64,000 nucleotides of DNA from NCBI RefSeq assembly GCF_049651205.1, contig NZ_JBASBR010000007.1, forward strand, positions 310,001-374,000, given 5' to 3'. The DNA is from Castellaniella sp049651205 (GTDB lineage: Bacteria > Pseudomonadota > Gammaproteobacteria > Burkholderiales > Burkholderiaceae_B). Below are positions 45,310 through 53,540 of this stretch, piece after piece. The translations under genes were made by a program, and so were the position numbers. How positions within the stretch are numbered: the first letter of the stretch is position 1; each line of letters opens with the position of its first letter. The notes below the pieces were generated by a model, which worked only from the letters and a program-made list of their open reading frames with translations, was not told the DNA's origin and searched no databases.

Positions 45310-46401
45310 ATGAAACCCTTACGTATCGCCGTCATCCCAGGCGACGGCATCGGCCGCGAAGTGATGCCCGAGGCACTGCGCGCGCTCGAAGCACTTTCAA
45401 GCAAACATGGTCTGAACCTGCAATTTCAGCACTTCGACTGGGCATGCGCACAATACTGGCAGGCTCACGGCACCATGATGCCCGAAGACTGGTTTGAACA
45501 AACCCGCCACTTTGACGCCATTCTTTTTGGCGCTGTGGGCTGGCCGGACACCGTACCGGATCACGTGTCGCTGTGGGGCTCACTGCTCAAGTTCCGCCGG
45601 GGTTTCGATCAATACATCAATTTGCGTCCCGTGCGCTTGATGCCCGGCGTACCCTCTCCTCTGGCCGGCCGCGCACCTGGCGACATCGACTTCATGGTGG
45701 TGCGTGAAAACACCGAGGGCGAGTACACCAATCTTGGCGGCCGGATCTACCAGGGCACAGAGCGCGAAATCGTCATTCAAGAATCCGTGTTTTCACGCCA
45801 CGGAATCGACCGCGTACTTCAGTTTGCCTTCGAACTCGCAAAAAGGCGCCCACGCCATCACGTCAGCTCGGCCACCAAATCCAATGGCATCGCCATCAGC
45901 ATGCCTTACTGGGATGAGCGCCTGGCCGCCATGGGGGCCAAGTATCCGGACATCACCTGGGATAAACACCACATCGACATTTTGTGCGCCCGGTTTGTAT
46001 TGCAGCCCGATCGCTTTGACGTGGTGGTGGCTTCCAATCTGTTTGGCGACATTTTGTCTGATCTCGGGCCCGCCTGCACTGGCACGATTGGCATTGCCCC
46101 GTCGGCAAACCTTAATCCAGAGCGTACCTACCCCTCGCTGTTCGAACCCGTCCATGGCTCTGCGCCGGACATCTACGGAAAAAATATTGCCAACCCGGTG
46201 GGCATGATCTGGTCGGCGGCGATGATGCTGGAGTTTTTTGGCGAACAGACGCCCGCGTGTCTGGAGGCTGCGCACTCACTGATGACAGCCATCGAGCATG
46301 TCCTGGAAAGCGGCCCACGCACGCCCGATCTGGGCGGATCTGCCAGCACCACACAGGTTGGCCAGGCAATTGCAGCGCACATCAGCTCTGCCAAGCCCTG
46401 A
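45310..46401 (+). CDS. ttuC: Tartrate dehydrogenase / D-malate dehydrogenase (TtuC/DmlA-type)
   Basis: 363 residues of the isocitrate/isopropylmalate dehydrogenase family; NAD-linked oxidative decarboxylation of tartrate or D-malate. Shows IPGDGIGREV at the N-terminus, ILFGAVGWPDTVPDHVSLWG, the arginine-tyrosine region VRENTEGEYTNLGG, SATKSNG with the catalytic lysine, and the metal aspartates in GDILSDL. GAVGWP...DHVSLWG is the typical tartrate dehydrogenase form. Start ATG 45310 after GGAGACACGA. Follows the TctCAB transporter, which may bring its substrate. Confidence 0.85.
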   Translation: MKPLRIAVIPGDGIGREVMPEALRALEALSSKHGLNLQFQHFDWACAQYWQAHGTMMPEDWFEQTRHFDAILFGAVGWPDTVPDHVSLWGSLLKFRRGFDQYINLRPVRLMPGVPSPLAGRAPGDIDFMVVRENTEGEYTNLGGRIYQGTEREIVIQESVFSRHGIDRVLQFAFELAKRRPRHHVSSATKSNGIAISMPYWDERLAAMGAKYPDITWDKHHIDILCARFVLQPDRFDVVVASNLFGDILSDLGPACTGTIGIAPSANLNPERTYPSLFEPVHGSAPDIYGKNIANPVGMIWSAAMMLEFFGEQTPACLEAAHSLMTAIEHVLESGPRTPDLGGSASTTQVGQAIAAHISSAKP

Positions 46402-46419
46402 CACATCTCTGCAGATAGA

Positions 46420-47349
46420 TCAGGATACGCGCACCCCGTGCACCTTGCTTAACGCAGCCGCCAGATAATCCACAAAGACACGCACCCGCGTGGAAAACTG
46501 GTGGCGCTGCGCATAAACAGCGTAGATATCTGCGTCGGGTGTGGCGTAATCCGGCAGCACCACACGCAAGCGCCCATCTTGCAGATACTCCCGGATGTCC
46601 CATTCTGCCCGCATCAGAATCCCGTGATGATCCAGCGCCCACTTGACGGCAATCTCCCCGTCATTGGTCGCCAGGGATCCATGGATACGAATCGTCTCGG
46701 CCTTGCCGGCCACGGCACGCCGGTTGCTTAACCGCCAGACACCATAAGCCTCATCCCCCTGCCGGATACCAATACAACAATGTCTGGCGAGGTCGCGGGG
46801 TGTCTCCGGCACACCATGACGGGCCAGATAGGCCGGTGTGGCGCACAGCAGCCGACGATTGGGTGCCAGCCATTTGGCCACCACCCGGCCATCAGGGGGT
46901 TCACCAAACCGGACGCAAACATCGTAAGCATCCTCGGTTAAGAGCGGCGGAGACACTGATAGCTGCAGCTGGACAGATACCTCAGGATAGGCGGTGATAA
47001 AGGACGAGATCACTGGCGCCACGTGGCTACGCCCAAAACCAAGCGTTGCATTGACCCGCAACAGACCAGTGGGCCGTTGCTGGGCACCACCCAGCAAGTT
47101 GCTTAATGCGTCCACCTCCTCAAGGATCCGGCGGGCATGTTGCAGATACACCTCACCTTCGGGCGTCAGCAACATGCGGCGGGTGGTTCGGGTAACCAAT
47201 GGCACCCCTGCACGGCGTTCCATCTGCGCCAAGCGCTTGCTGACAGCGGCAGGCGTCAACCCAAGCTCTCGCGCAGCTGCACTGAGACTGCCTGCACTGG
47301 CCAACGCAGAGAAAAAACCAAAATCCGCTGCCTGAACAATTTCACTCAT
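46420..47349 (-). CDS. LysR-family regulator between the two dehydrogenase genes
   Basis: 309 residues: helix-turn-helix (FSALASAGSLSAAARELGLT, PAAVSKRLAQMERRAGVPLV) and a LysR effector domain related to the DmlR/TtuA group, which commonly controls tartrate or malate dehydrogenase genes. Converges on the first dehydrogenase gene and diverges from the second with 102 bases between. The likely regulator of both. Confidence 0.9.
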   Translation of the reverse strand: MSEIVQAADFGFFSALASAGSLSAAARELGLTPAAVSKRLAQMERRAGVPLVTRTTRRMLLTPEGEVYLQHARRILEEVDALSNLLGGAQQRPTGLLRVNATLGFGRSHVAPVISSFITAYPEVSVQLQLSVSPPLLTEDAYDVCVRFGEPPDGRVVAKWLAPNRRLLCATPAYLARHGVPETPRDLARHCCIGIRQGDEAYGVWRLSNRRAVAGKAETIRIHGSLATNDGEIAVKWALDHHGILMRAEWDIREYLQDGRLRVVLPDYATPDADIYAVYAQRHQFSTRVRVFVDYLAAALSKVHGVRVS

Positions 47350-47389
47350 GATCTCACCTATGAATCATAGTTAAGCATGCTATGTAGGA

Positions 47390-47414
47390 AACCATGATTT
47401 ATCAACCCATGGTT
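47390..47414. promoter_or_regulatory. Inverted repeat, candidate LysR operator
   Basis: AACCATG at 47390-47396 and CATGGTT at 47408-47414: a perfect 7-bp inverted repeat with an 11-base spacer, the T-N11-A geometry of LysR boxes. It lies in the 102-base gap between the LysR gene and the second dehydrogenase gene. A second, looser dyad (CTATGAATCATAG) is at 47369-47381. Confidence 0.5.
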
Positions 47415-47451
47415 GGGCAAAAATAGGGACTTTGATATTCAGGAAAGCACC

Positions 47452-48534
47452 ATGAGAAGTTACCGCATCGCAACCATCCCAGGTGATGGAATCGGCAAAG
47501 AAGTCATCCCCGCAGGCCGTCAGCTGCTACAGGTGTTGGCCGGCGTAGACGGACAGTTCTCCGTTGAGTTCACGGATTTTGACTGGGGCGCAGACTACTA
47601 TCGGGCTCATGGCGTGATGATGCCCGACAATGGTCTGGAAGCCCTGCGGGATAAGGACGCTATTTTGTTTGGCTCTGCCGGAGACCCCCACATTCCCGAC
47701 CACATCACCCTCTGGGGTCTCAGGCTAAAAATCTGCCAGGGGCTGGATCAATACGCCAATGTGCGCCCTACACGGATACTCCCGGGCATCGATGCACCCC
47801 TGAAACGCTGCACGCCCAAGGATCTGGATTGGGTGATCGTGCGCGAAAACTCAGAGGGCGAATACTCGGGCGTCGGTGGCAGGGTTCATCAGGGGCACGC
47901 ACTGGAAACCGCCACCGATCTGTCCATCCTCACACGTACGGGTGTCGAACGCATCATGCGCTTTGCATTTCGCCTGGCGCAATCACGGCCACGCCGCCTC
48001 CTCACGGTGATCAGCAAAAGCAACGCACAGCGCCACGCCATGGTGATGTGGGATGAGATCGCCCACCAGATCGCGCAGGAATTTCCGGATGTTACCTGGG
48101 ACAAAGAGTTGGTCGACGCCGCCACCGCGCGCATGGTCAACCGCCCTGCCTCGTTGGACACCATTGTTGCCACAAACCTTCACGCGGATATCCTCAGCGA
48201 TCTGGCCGCCGCACTGGCCGGCAGCCTGGGCATCGCACCCACTGGCAACATCGACCCCGAGCGCCGCTACCCCTCGATGTTCGAGCCGATTCACGGCTCA
48301 GCCTTTGACATCATGGGTAAAGGCCTGGCCAACCCTATCGGTACATTCTGGTCTGTGGTGATGCTGCTGGAACACCTGGGTGAGCACCAGGCTGCGGCAA
48401 AAACCATGCAGGCCATCGAAACCGTCACGGCCAACCCTGCACTGCACACTCAGGATCTTGGCGGGCACGCCACCACCCGGGAAGTGACAGAAGCCATCTG
48501 TCTGCTGGTATCGGCGCCTGTTACTCAAGGTTGA
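47452..48534 (+). CDS. Second tartrate/isopropylmalate-type dehydrogenase paralogue
   Basis: 360 residues, same fold and length as the neighbour at 45310 and clearly paralogous: IPGDGIGKEVIP, VRENSEGEYSGVGG, SKSN lysine, ADILSDLAAAL. It differs in the substrate loop (GSAGDPHIPDHITLWG against GAVGWPDTVPDHVSLWG) and in the helix after it (CQGLDQYANVRPTR), so its substrate is probably related but not the same. ATG 47452 follows AGGAAAGCACC. Facing a LysR gene. Confidence 0.8.
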   Translation: MRSYRIATIPGDGIGKEVIPAGRQLLQVLAGVDGQFSVEFTDFDWGADYYRAHGVMMPDNGLEALRDKDAILFGSAGDPHIPDHITLWGLRLKICQGLDQYANVRPTRILPGIDAPLKRCTPKDLDWVIVRENSEGEYSGVGGRVHQGHALETATDLSILTRTGVERIMRFAFRLAQSRPRRLLTVISKSNAQRHAMVMWDEIAHQIAQEFPDVTWDKELVDAATARMVNRPASLDTIVATNLHADILSDLAAALAGSLGIAPTGNIDPERRYPSMFEPIHGSAFDIMGKGLANPIGTFWSVVMLLEHLGEHQAAAKTMQAIETVTANPALHTQDLGGHATTREVTEAICLLVSAPVTQG

Positions 48535-48725
48535 CAGTTCAGCAGATAGCACGGCTTGTACAAACCTTTTAAGCCAGGTTTTATGTGTTTTATGCAACAT
48601 TGCAGGCCCGCGGATGTAATAACTTTATATAGCGATTGGCGCTTTTGTATTTTTACGACACAATGGACACATTGTTATACAAAATCAGGCTGTTTTCCGT
48701 CATTCGCAACTAAAGGGGCTCTCCC

Positions 48726-50318
48726 ATGCGTGCATTTAAAATCGCCACCCGGCTCGCGTTGGGTTTTAGTCTCGTTCTTTTGCTGTTACTGATTATCGCG
48801 GCTGTCAGCATCTGGCGCATGCAGGGCAGCAGCAGCCAAATGCGCAGCATCATCGAGTCTGGTCTAAGCACCGAACGCTACATAGCCGAGTGGGAAAAAA
48901 ACACGGCAATGAACGCCTTGCGTACCACCACAGTGGCACAAATCACTAACGCCACACTGGCTGACAGCATTAAAAAAGACATGAAGGCCACCAGCGCGAA
49001 AATCACCGTGCTGCAAAAGCAGGTTGAGGCCAACATCAACGACCCCGAAGCACGCAAGCTGTTTGGTGTTGTCCAGGCAAAGCGCTCCGAATACATTACC
49101 GCACGCACTGCCGCCATCAAAAACCAGGAATCCGGCAATGAAGCGGCTGCACGACAGTTTTACGATCATGATCTTGCCAATTACCTGAGCGTCTACGTGG
49201 GCAGCGTCAGCAATTTGTTGACATACCAACGACAACTGATCGACCGCCACGCCCAGGAGTTGGATCGCAGCAACCAGCTGGGCATGGCCCTGGCTGCCGG
49301 TATTACTTTGTTGGCTTTGGTACTGGGGCTATTGTTTGCATGGCGAGTCACCCGATCCATCACAGGCCCCCTGCGCTCTATCGTATTACTGGCACAATCC
49401 GTGGCCAACCGGGATCTCAGCCAGCAAATCCAGCCCCGGGGAAAAGACGAAATCACCGCGCTCGAACACGCCTTGCAGCAAATGTCTCAAGGGCTGCACA
49501 GCACAGTCAGCGAGCTGCGCACCGGCGCCATGTCTATTGCTACGGCAGCCGCACAAATTTCCAGCGGCAATCTGGATCTGTCGTCCCGCACTGAAGAACA
49601 GGCCAGCTCTCTCACAGAAACGGCATCCACCATGGAGGAAATCACCGCCACGGTACGTCAAAATGCAGACAATGCCCAACAGGCCAACAGCCTGGCCACT
49701 TCGGCCACACAGACAGCCACCCACGGGGGGACGCTTGTCACAGAGCTTGTGTCCACCATGGGCAAAATCAATGCGCAATCTCAGCAAATTGTGGACATCA
49801 TTGGCGTTATTGATTCCATCGCCTTCCAAACCAACATCCTGGCGCTGAATGCAGCGGTCGAAGCTGCACGCGCCGGAGAACAGGGGCGTGGTTTTGCCGT
49901 AGTGGCATCCGAAGTTCGCGCACTGGCACAGCGTTCTGCCGGTGCAGCCCGTGAAATCAAGTCTCTCATCGATACCTCGGTCGCTGCCATCACCACGGGC
50001 AATCAGCAAGCCAGCAACGCCGGGGCCTCCATGCAGGACATCGTCAATGCCATTCATCGCGTCACCGACATCATGAACGAAATCAGTTCGGCCAATCGTG
50101 AACAAACTCATGGCATCGAAGAAATCAATACGGCCATCACGCAAATGGACGATGTCACTCGCCAAAATGCCAGCCTGGTAGAGCAATCTGCGGCCGCTGC
50201 AACCAGCCTGCAAGGGCAGGCCGATACCCTGGCCAATCTGGTGGCCACCTTCAGGCTGTCCGCAAACACTGAGCCTCGCCCACCCCGACCAAACGTGGCA
50301 CTTTTAACCCAGTCCTGA
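48726..50318 (+). CDS. Methyl-accepting chemotaxis protein, four-helix-bundle sensor
   Basis: 530 residues: membrane helix at about 8-28, a periplasmic sensor of about 160 residues of the four-helix-bundle type, a second helix near 190-210, HAMP, and a cytoplasmic signalling domain with the hairpin tip IDSIAFQTNILALNAAVEAA and the flanking methylation helices. No C-terminal NWETF-like pentapeptide is present (tail VALLTQS), so it may depend on other receptors for adaptation. No sigma-28 promoter recognised in 48535-48725. Chemosensory ligand unknown. Confidence 0.93.
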   Translation: MRAFKIATRLALGFSLVLLLLLIIAAVSIWRMQGSSSQMRSIIESGLSTERYIAEWEKNTAMNALRTTTVAQITNATLADSIKKDMKATSAKITVLQKQVEANINDPEARKLFGVVQAKRSEYITARTAAIKNQESGNEAAARQFYDHDLANYLSVYVGSVSNLLTYQRQLIDRHAQELDRSNQLGMALAAGITLLALVLGLLFAWRVTRSITGPLRSIVLLAQSVANRDLSQQIQPRGKDEITALEHALQQMSQGLHSTVSELRTGAMSIATAAAQISSGNLDLSSRTEEQASSLTETASTMEEITATVRQNADNAQQANSLATSATQTATHGGTLVTELVSTMGKINAQSQQIVDIIGVIDSIAFQTNILALNAAVEAARAGEQGRGFAVVASEVRALAQRSAGAAREIKSLIDTSVAAITTGNQQASNAGASMQDIVNAIHRVTDIMNEISSANREQTHGIEEINTAITQMDDVTRQNASLVEQSAAAATSLQGQADTLANLVATFRLSANTEPRPPRPNVALLTQS

Positions 50319-50396
50319 ACACACCAGCCCTGTCGGCCCTCCAATAGTGCGGGGGCCAGGCAGCAATACCCATGCGCCTGACGGAGATGGGCTGCC

Positions 50397-51497
50397 ATGG
50401 CAAAGCGCCATAATCTAGCCTCTCGCTTAAGCAGATCCTTCAACATGAAAGCAATTGTGCGGTGGGCAACACGCGGGATACCGAGCTGGTTGTGCTTGGT
50501 CGTTCTTGGTTTGGGCTGCCCGGCATGGGCCACAACACCAGGCACTTCGCTGCCCGCCCACCAGTCCCACATCACCGCACTTCTTCAGCCGGCCTCATCC
50601 AGGCCTATAGCCTGTATGCACGGCAAGGTCCTCAGCGTCGTGGCCCATCCAGACGATGACCTGCTTTTCATGAACCCGGATCAAAGCGATGCCATCCGGC
50701 GCAGGCAGTGTGTGATGGTTTTGTATCTGACAGCGGGCGACCGGGGCGCAGGCCTACCCTATTTGCAAGCCCGCGAGCGGGGCCTGATGGCTGCCTATGC
50801 GGCAATGGCCCGAGTAGCCAACCATTGGCAGACAGACGGCTGGCTGGTGGGAGGGCACACGGTGGTTCGCCACACCTTGAAGGCCGCCCCCCGGGTGCAG
50901 CTGATCATGTTGCGTATTCCCGACCCCTGGCTGGGGCATGGTTGGGGCAGCCTGACGCCACTTAGCCAACTGGAGTCTGTGGCACATACAGACGTTCTCA
51001 CCTATGCCCCGTATCCGACGCACTTTGATCGCAACAGCTTGATTCAGTGGTTATCGGCCGTTATCCAGGCCATACAACCCAATGACATCCGCCTGATGGA
51101 CGGCTCGATCACGATCCCCTATACCCAGCTGTGCTGGCGCTGCCGCGGACACGATCACCCCGATCACATTGCCAGTGCACGTCTGGTACAGGCGGCAATA
51201 CAAGCCACGCCGGGCCCTTATCGGTCACAGCGCTACCTGGGCTATCCCAGCCAGGAACGCCCGGACAATTTAAGCGCCAGTCAAAAGGCCCTTAAAACCG
51301 CTATTTTCTTGCGTTATATGGCGAACGACCCACGCTATTGCGCCCGCCAATCGAAATGTTCGCGCCCACGCGGCCCCGAGGCTGCATGGGTGTGGAGACA
51401 ATATCGACTGGATGATGATGCGGCTGGCCCCATGCCCAAACCGCTGCCGGCAAACCCTCAGACGTCTTTGTCGGCGTCGTCTAAATCACCCAACTGA
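50397..51497 (+). CDS. PIG-L family deacetylase, probably exported
   Basis: 366 residues of the LmbE/PIG-L zinc deacetylase fold. The metal-binding motif AHPDDDLLFM is near residue 86 and HPDH (in CRGHDHPDHIASA) lies later. From the internal Met at residue 17 the sequence is a signal peptide (MKAIVRWATRGIPSWLCLVV, then a cleavage site after AWA). ATG 50397 has GGAG ten bases ahead; ATG 50445 would give the cleaner leader. The last 40 bases overlap the trmD 3' end on the other strand. Substrate: some N-acetylated sugar, not known. Confidence 0.82.
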   Translation: MAKRHNLASRLSRSFNMKAIVRWATRGIPSWLCLVVLGLGCPAWATTPGTSLPAHQSHITALLQPASSRPIACMHGKVLSVVAHPDDDLLFMNPDQSDAIRRRQCVMVLYLTAGDRGAGLPYLQARERGLMAAYAAMARVANHWQTDGWLVGGHTVVRHTLKAAPRVQLIMLRIPDPWLGHGWGSLTPLSQLESVAHTDVLTYAPYPTHFDRNSLIQWLSAVIQAIQPNDIRLMDGSITIPYTQLCWRCRGHDHPDHIASARLVQAAIQATPGPYRSQRYLGYPSQERPDNLSASQKALKTAIFLRYMANDPRYCARQSKCSRPRGPEAAWVWRQYRLDDDAAGPMPKPLPANPQTSLSASSKSPN

Positions 51498-52258
51498 ATA
51501 CGCTTGAGTACAGCCTGATCTGCGCGGGTGAGTTCCCCGCGTTGCTGTGCTGCCTGCAGCAAATCCGGACGGCACCTGGCAGTCAGTGTCAGCGAAGCCT
51601 GACGCCGCCAGGCGGCAATATGTGCATGATGGCCAGACAACAAGACTTCGGGCGTTTCGATCCCACGCCAGCGCTCAGGCCGAGTGTAATGGGGGCTGTC
51701 CAGCAGGCCGCTAAGCGCCGGATTAAAGGAATCCTGCTCGGCTGATGCAGCATCGTGCAGTACACCAGGCAGCAGACGCACAATGCTGTCAATCAGTACC
51801 ATGGCACCCAGTTCACCGCCCGAGAGCACAAAATCACCCAGAGAAATTTCCTGGTCGATATACGTATCAATAAAGCGCTGATCAACGCCTTCGTAGCGGC
51901 CGCAAACAAAAATCGCACCGGCACTGGCTGCCATCTGAGAAGCCAAACCTTGCCGGTGCACCTGACCAACCGGAGACAACAGTACCACTGGTGCCAAAGC
52001 ACCAATATCGGCCTCTGCCTGCTGGCGAGCTGCCCGGACGGCGTCAATGGCCAGTGCCAGAGGCTCGGCCATCATCACCATGCCCGGGCCACCGCCAAAC
52101 GGACGGTCATCCACAGTCCGGTGGACGTCTTGCGTGAAATCGCGGGGGTTCCAGGTGTGTAACGACCATTGCCCGCGCTGATGAGCGCGGCCACTGACAC
52201 CGTACTGGCACACAGCTGCAAACATATCTGGAAACAGCGTAATGATGTCAAAGCGCAT
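51458..52258 (-). CDS. trmD: tRNA (guanine-N1)-methyltransferase TrmD
   Basis: Methylates G37 of tRNAs to keep the reading frame. The 266-residue protein has the knotted SPOUT core: LLSPVGQVHRQ, CGRYEGVDQRFID and SLGDFVLSGGELGAM, plus GGGPGMVMMAEPL near the N-terminus. Third gene of rpsP-rimM-trmD. rplS, which commonly follows, is absent; instead the PIG-L gene converges and overlaps by 40 bases. Confidence 0.96.
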   Translation of the reverse strand: MRFDIITLFPDMFAAVCQYGVSGRAHQRGQWSLHTWNPRDFTQDVHRTVDDRPFGGGPGMVMMAEPLALAIDAVRAARQQAEADIGALAPVVLLSPVGQVHRQGLASQMAASAGAIFVCGRYEGVDQRFIDTYIDQEISLGDFVLSGGELGAMVLIDSIVRLLPGVLHDAASAEQDSFNPALSGLLDSPHYTRPERWRGIETPEVLLSGHHAHIAAWRRQASLTLTARCRPDLLQAAQQRGELTRADQAVLKRIQLGDLDDADKDV

Positions 52259-52272
52259 AACGGCCTGGCGCC

Positions 52273-52893
52273 TTAAAAATCAAGCGGCCAATTGCTGATC
52301 AGCTTGCGGTTGGGGAGATCGACCTGCTGAACATGCGCTGCCACAAAAGGAACCAGCACATGGCGCAAGCGGCCACGGGCATCGTGCGCCGGCTGAAAAT
52401 CTCCGGCATCATCATAAGCACCACACGCCACTTGCAGCACAGCGTGAGCCGAGTTATCGAAGATTTGGTCGACCTGTCCCATCAGGACAGACTCTCCCGA
52501 ATCAGACTGCGCGTAAAAGTCGCAGCCGATAAGGTCGATCCAGTAGTATTCGTCTGCCTGGGCATCTGGAAACGCCGCACGCGGCACCCAAACAGTGTAT
52601 CCGCGTAATTGTTCGGCAGCGGTACGGTTGGCCAGGCCAAGCAGCTGTACCACGCAGTGGCCGCCCTGCTGCCGAAACGTCTGTACCTGCCATTGGGCAG
52701 GACGCGAAAAGGCACCAGACTCGAGTGGCGAGTTTGGTGCCTTTAACCACCAGACCGGTGCATTTTGCAATGCCTGAGCCTGTGGTGAGTGGGGCTGGAT
52801 ATTAAGCCAGCCCCGGATGCCGTGTGCCGAAGCCACCCGGCCAACCTCGATGAGGTCCTGGGGGATGGCTGCATCAGAAAAGGATTCTGGCAT
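52273..52893 (-). CDS. rimM: 16S rRNA processing protein RimM
   Basis: Assists 30S maturation by binding S19. 206 residues from ATG 52893 (MPESFSDAAIPQDLIEVGRVASAHGIRG in parts), with the RimM barrel EVGRVASAHGIRGWLNI and the PRC-barrel half (DEYYWIDLIGCDF, then HVLVPFVAAHVQQVDL). Upstream frame is not protein-like. Sits between rpsP and trmD with short gaps. Confidence 0.93.
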   Translation of the reverse strand: MPESFSDAAIPQDLIEVGRVASAHGIRGWLNIQPHSPQAQALQNAPVWWLKAPNSPLESGAFSRPAQWQVQTFRQQGGHCVVQLLGLANRTAAEQLRGYTVWVPRAAFPDAQADEYYWIDLIGCDFYAQSDSGESVLMGQVDQIFDNSAHAVLQVACGAYDDAGDFQPAHDARGRLRHVLVPFVAAHVQQVDLPNRKLISNWPLDF

Positions 52894-52903
52894 GTCGGCC
52901 GAA

Positions 52904-53164
52904 TCAAGCGGCCGTGGCCACCTTGGCGGAGTATTCCTTGACCAGGCGATCAACTGTACCCGACAGCTGGGCACCGTTGGACACCCAATGCTGGATGCGA
53001 TCCAGGGAGATGCGCAGCTTTTCCTGGCCTTCATTGGCGACGGGGTTGTAAAAACCCACGCGCTCGATGAAACGGCCATCGCGGCGATTGCGCGAATCGG
53101 CAGCAACGACATTGTAGAAGGGACGCTTCTTCGAGCCGCCGCGGGCCAGACGAATCACAACCAT
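52904..53164 (-). CDS. rpsP: 30S ribosomal protein S16
   Basis: 86 residues (MVVIRLARGGSKKRPFYNVV...), the classical S16 start, followed by DSRNRRDGRFIERVGFYNP. ATG 53164 has AAGGAT at normal spacing; a longer frame opening is rejected. First gene of the rpsP-rimM-trmD operon. Confidence 0.97.
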   Translation of the reverse strand: MVVIRLARGGSKKRPFYNVVAADSRNRRDGRFIERVGFYNPVANEGQEKLRISLDRIQHWVSNGAQLSGTVDRLVKEYSAKVATAA

Positions 53165-53291
53165 TGATAATCCTTTGATAAACCGGTGTAAAACACAAAA
53201 TTTTAGCACTATGACACTGAGTATCGCAATGAGTCTTTGCGTTCAGGCCCATAGCGGACGATGAAAAACAACAGGCGATGCCTGCAAACCA

Positions 53292-53540
53292 TTAACGCCG
53301 CTGCACGTAGTGCAGCATCACGGTGCCTTCCTGAGCAACCTGAGCCAGCAGTGGGTTGCCTGTTTGCTGGCAAAACGCCTGAAAATCCCGGACTGCATGA
53401 GGGTCAGTGGTAAGCACTGCCAACACTTGCCCGCTGGATAAATGAGCCAGCGCCTTCTTGGTGCGCAGAATAGGCAAGGGACAATTGAGCCCCTTGGCAT
53501 CCACCTGCTGATCAGGCACCGGCAAAGACGTATCAGACAT
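53292..53540 (-). CDS. tusA: Sulfur carrier protein TusA family
   Basis: 82 residues with the SirA/TusA signature DAKGLNCPLPILRTKKAL, where the cysteine of CPxP carries the persulfide for tRNA thiolation or other sulfur trafficking. ATG 53540 overlaps the alaS stop (TAATG), so it is coupled to alaS. Downstream is the rpsP operon. Confidence 0.93.
   Translation of the reverse strand: MSDTSLPVPDQQVDAKGLNCPLPILRTKKALAHLSSGQVLAVLTTDPHAVRDFQAFCQQTGNPLLAQVAQEGTVMLHYVQRR

Noticed and set aside
52894..53112. N-terminal extension of RimM by 73 codons
   Set aside because: It runs antiparallel-free through rpsP in another frame and lacks similarity; ATG 52893 gives the family start.
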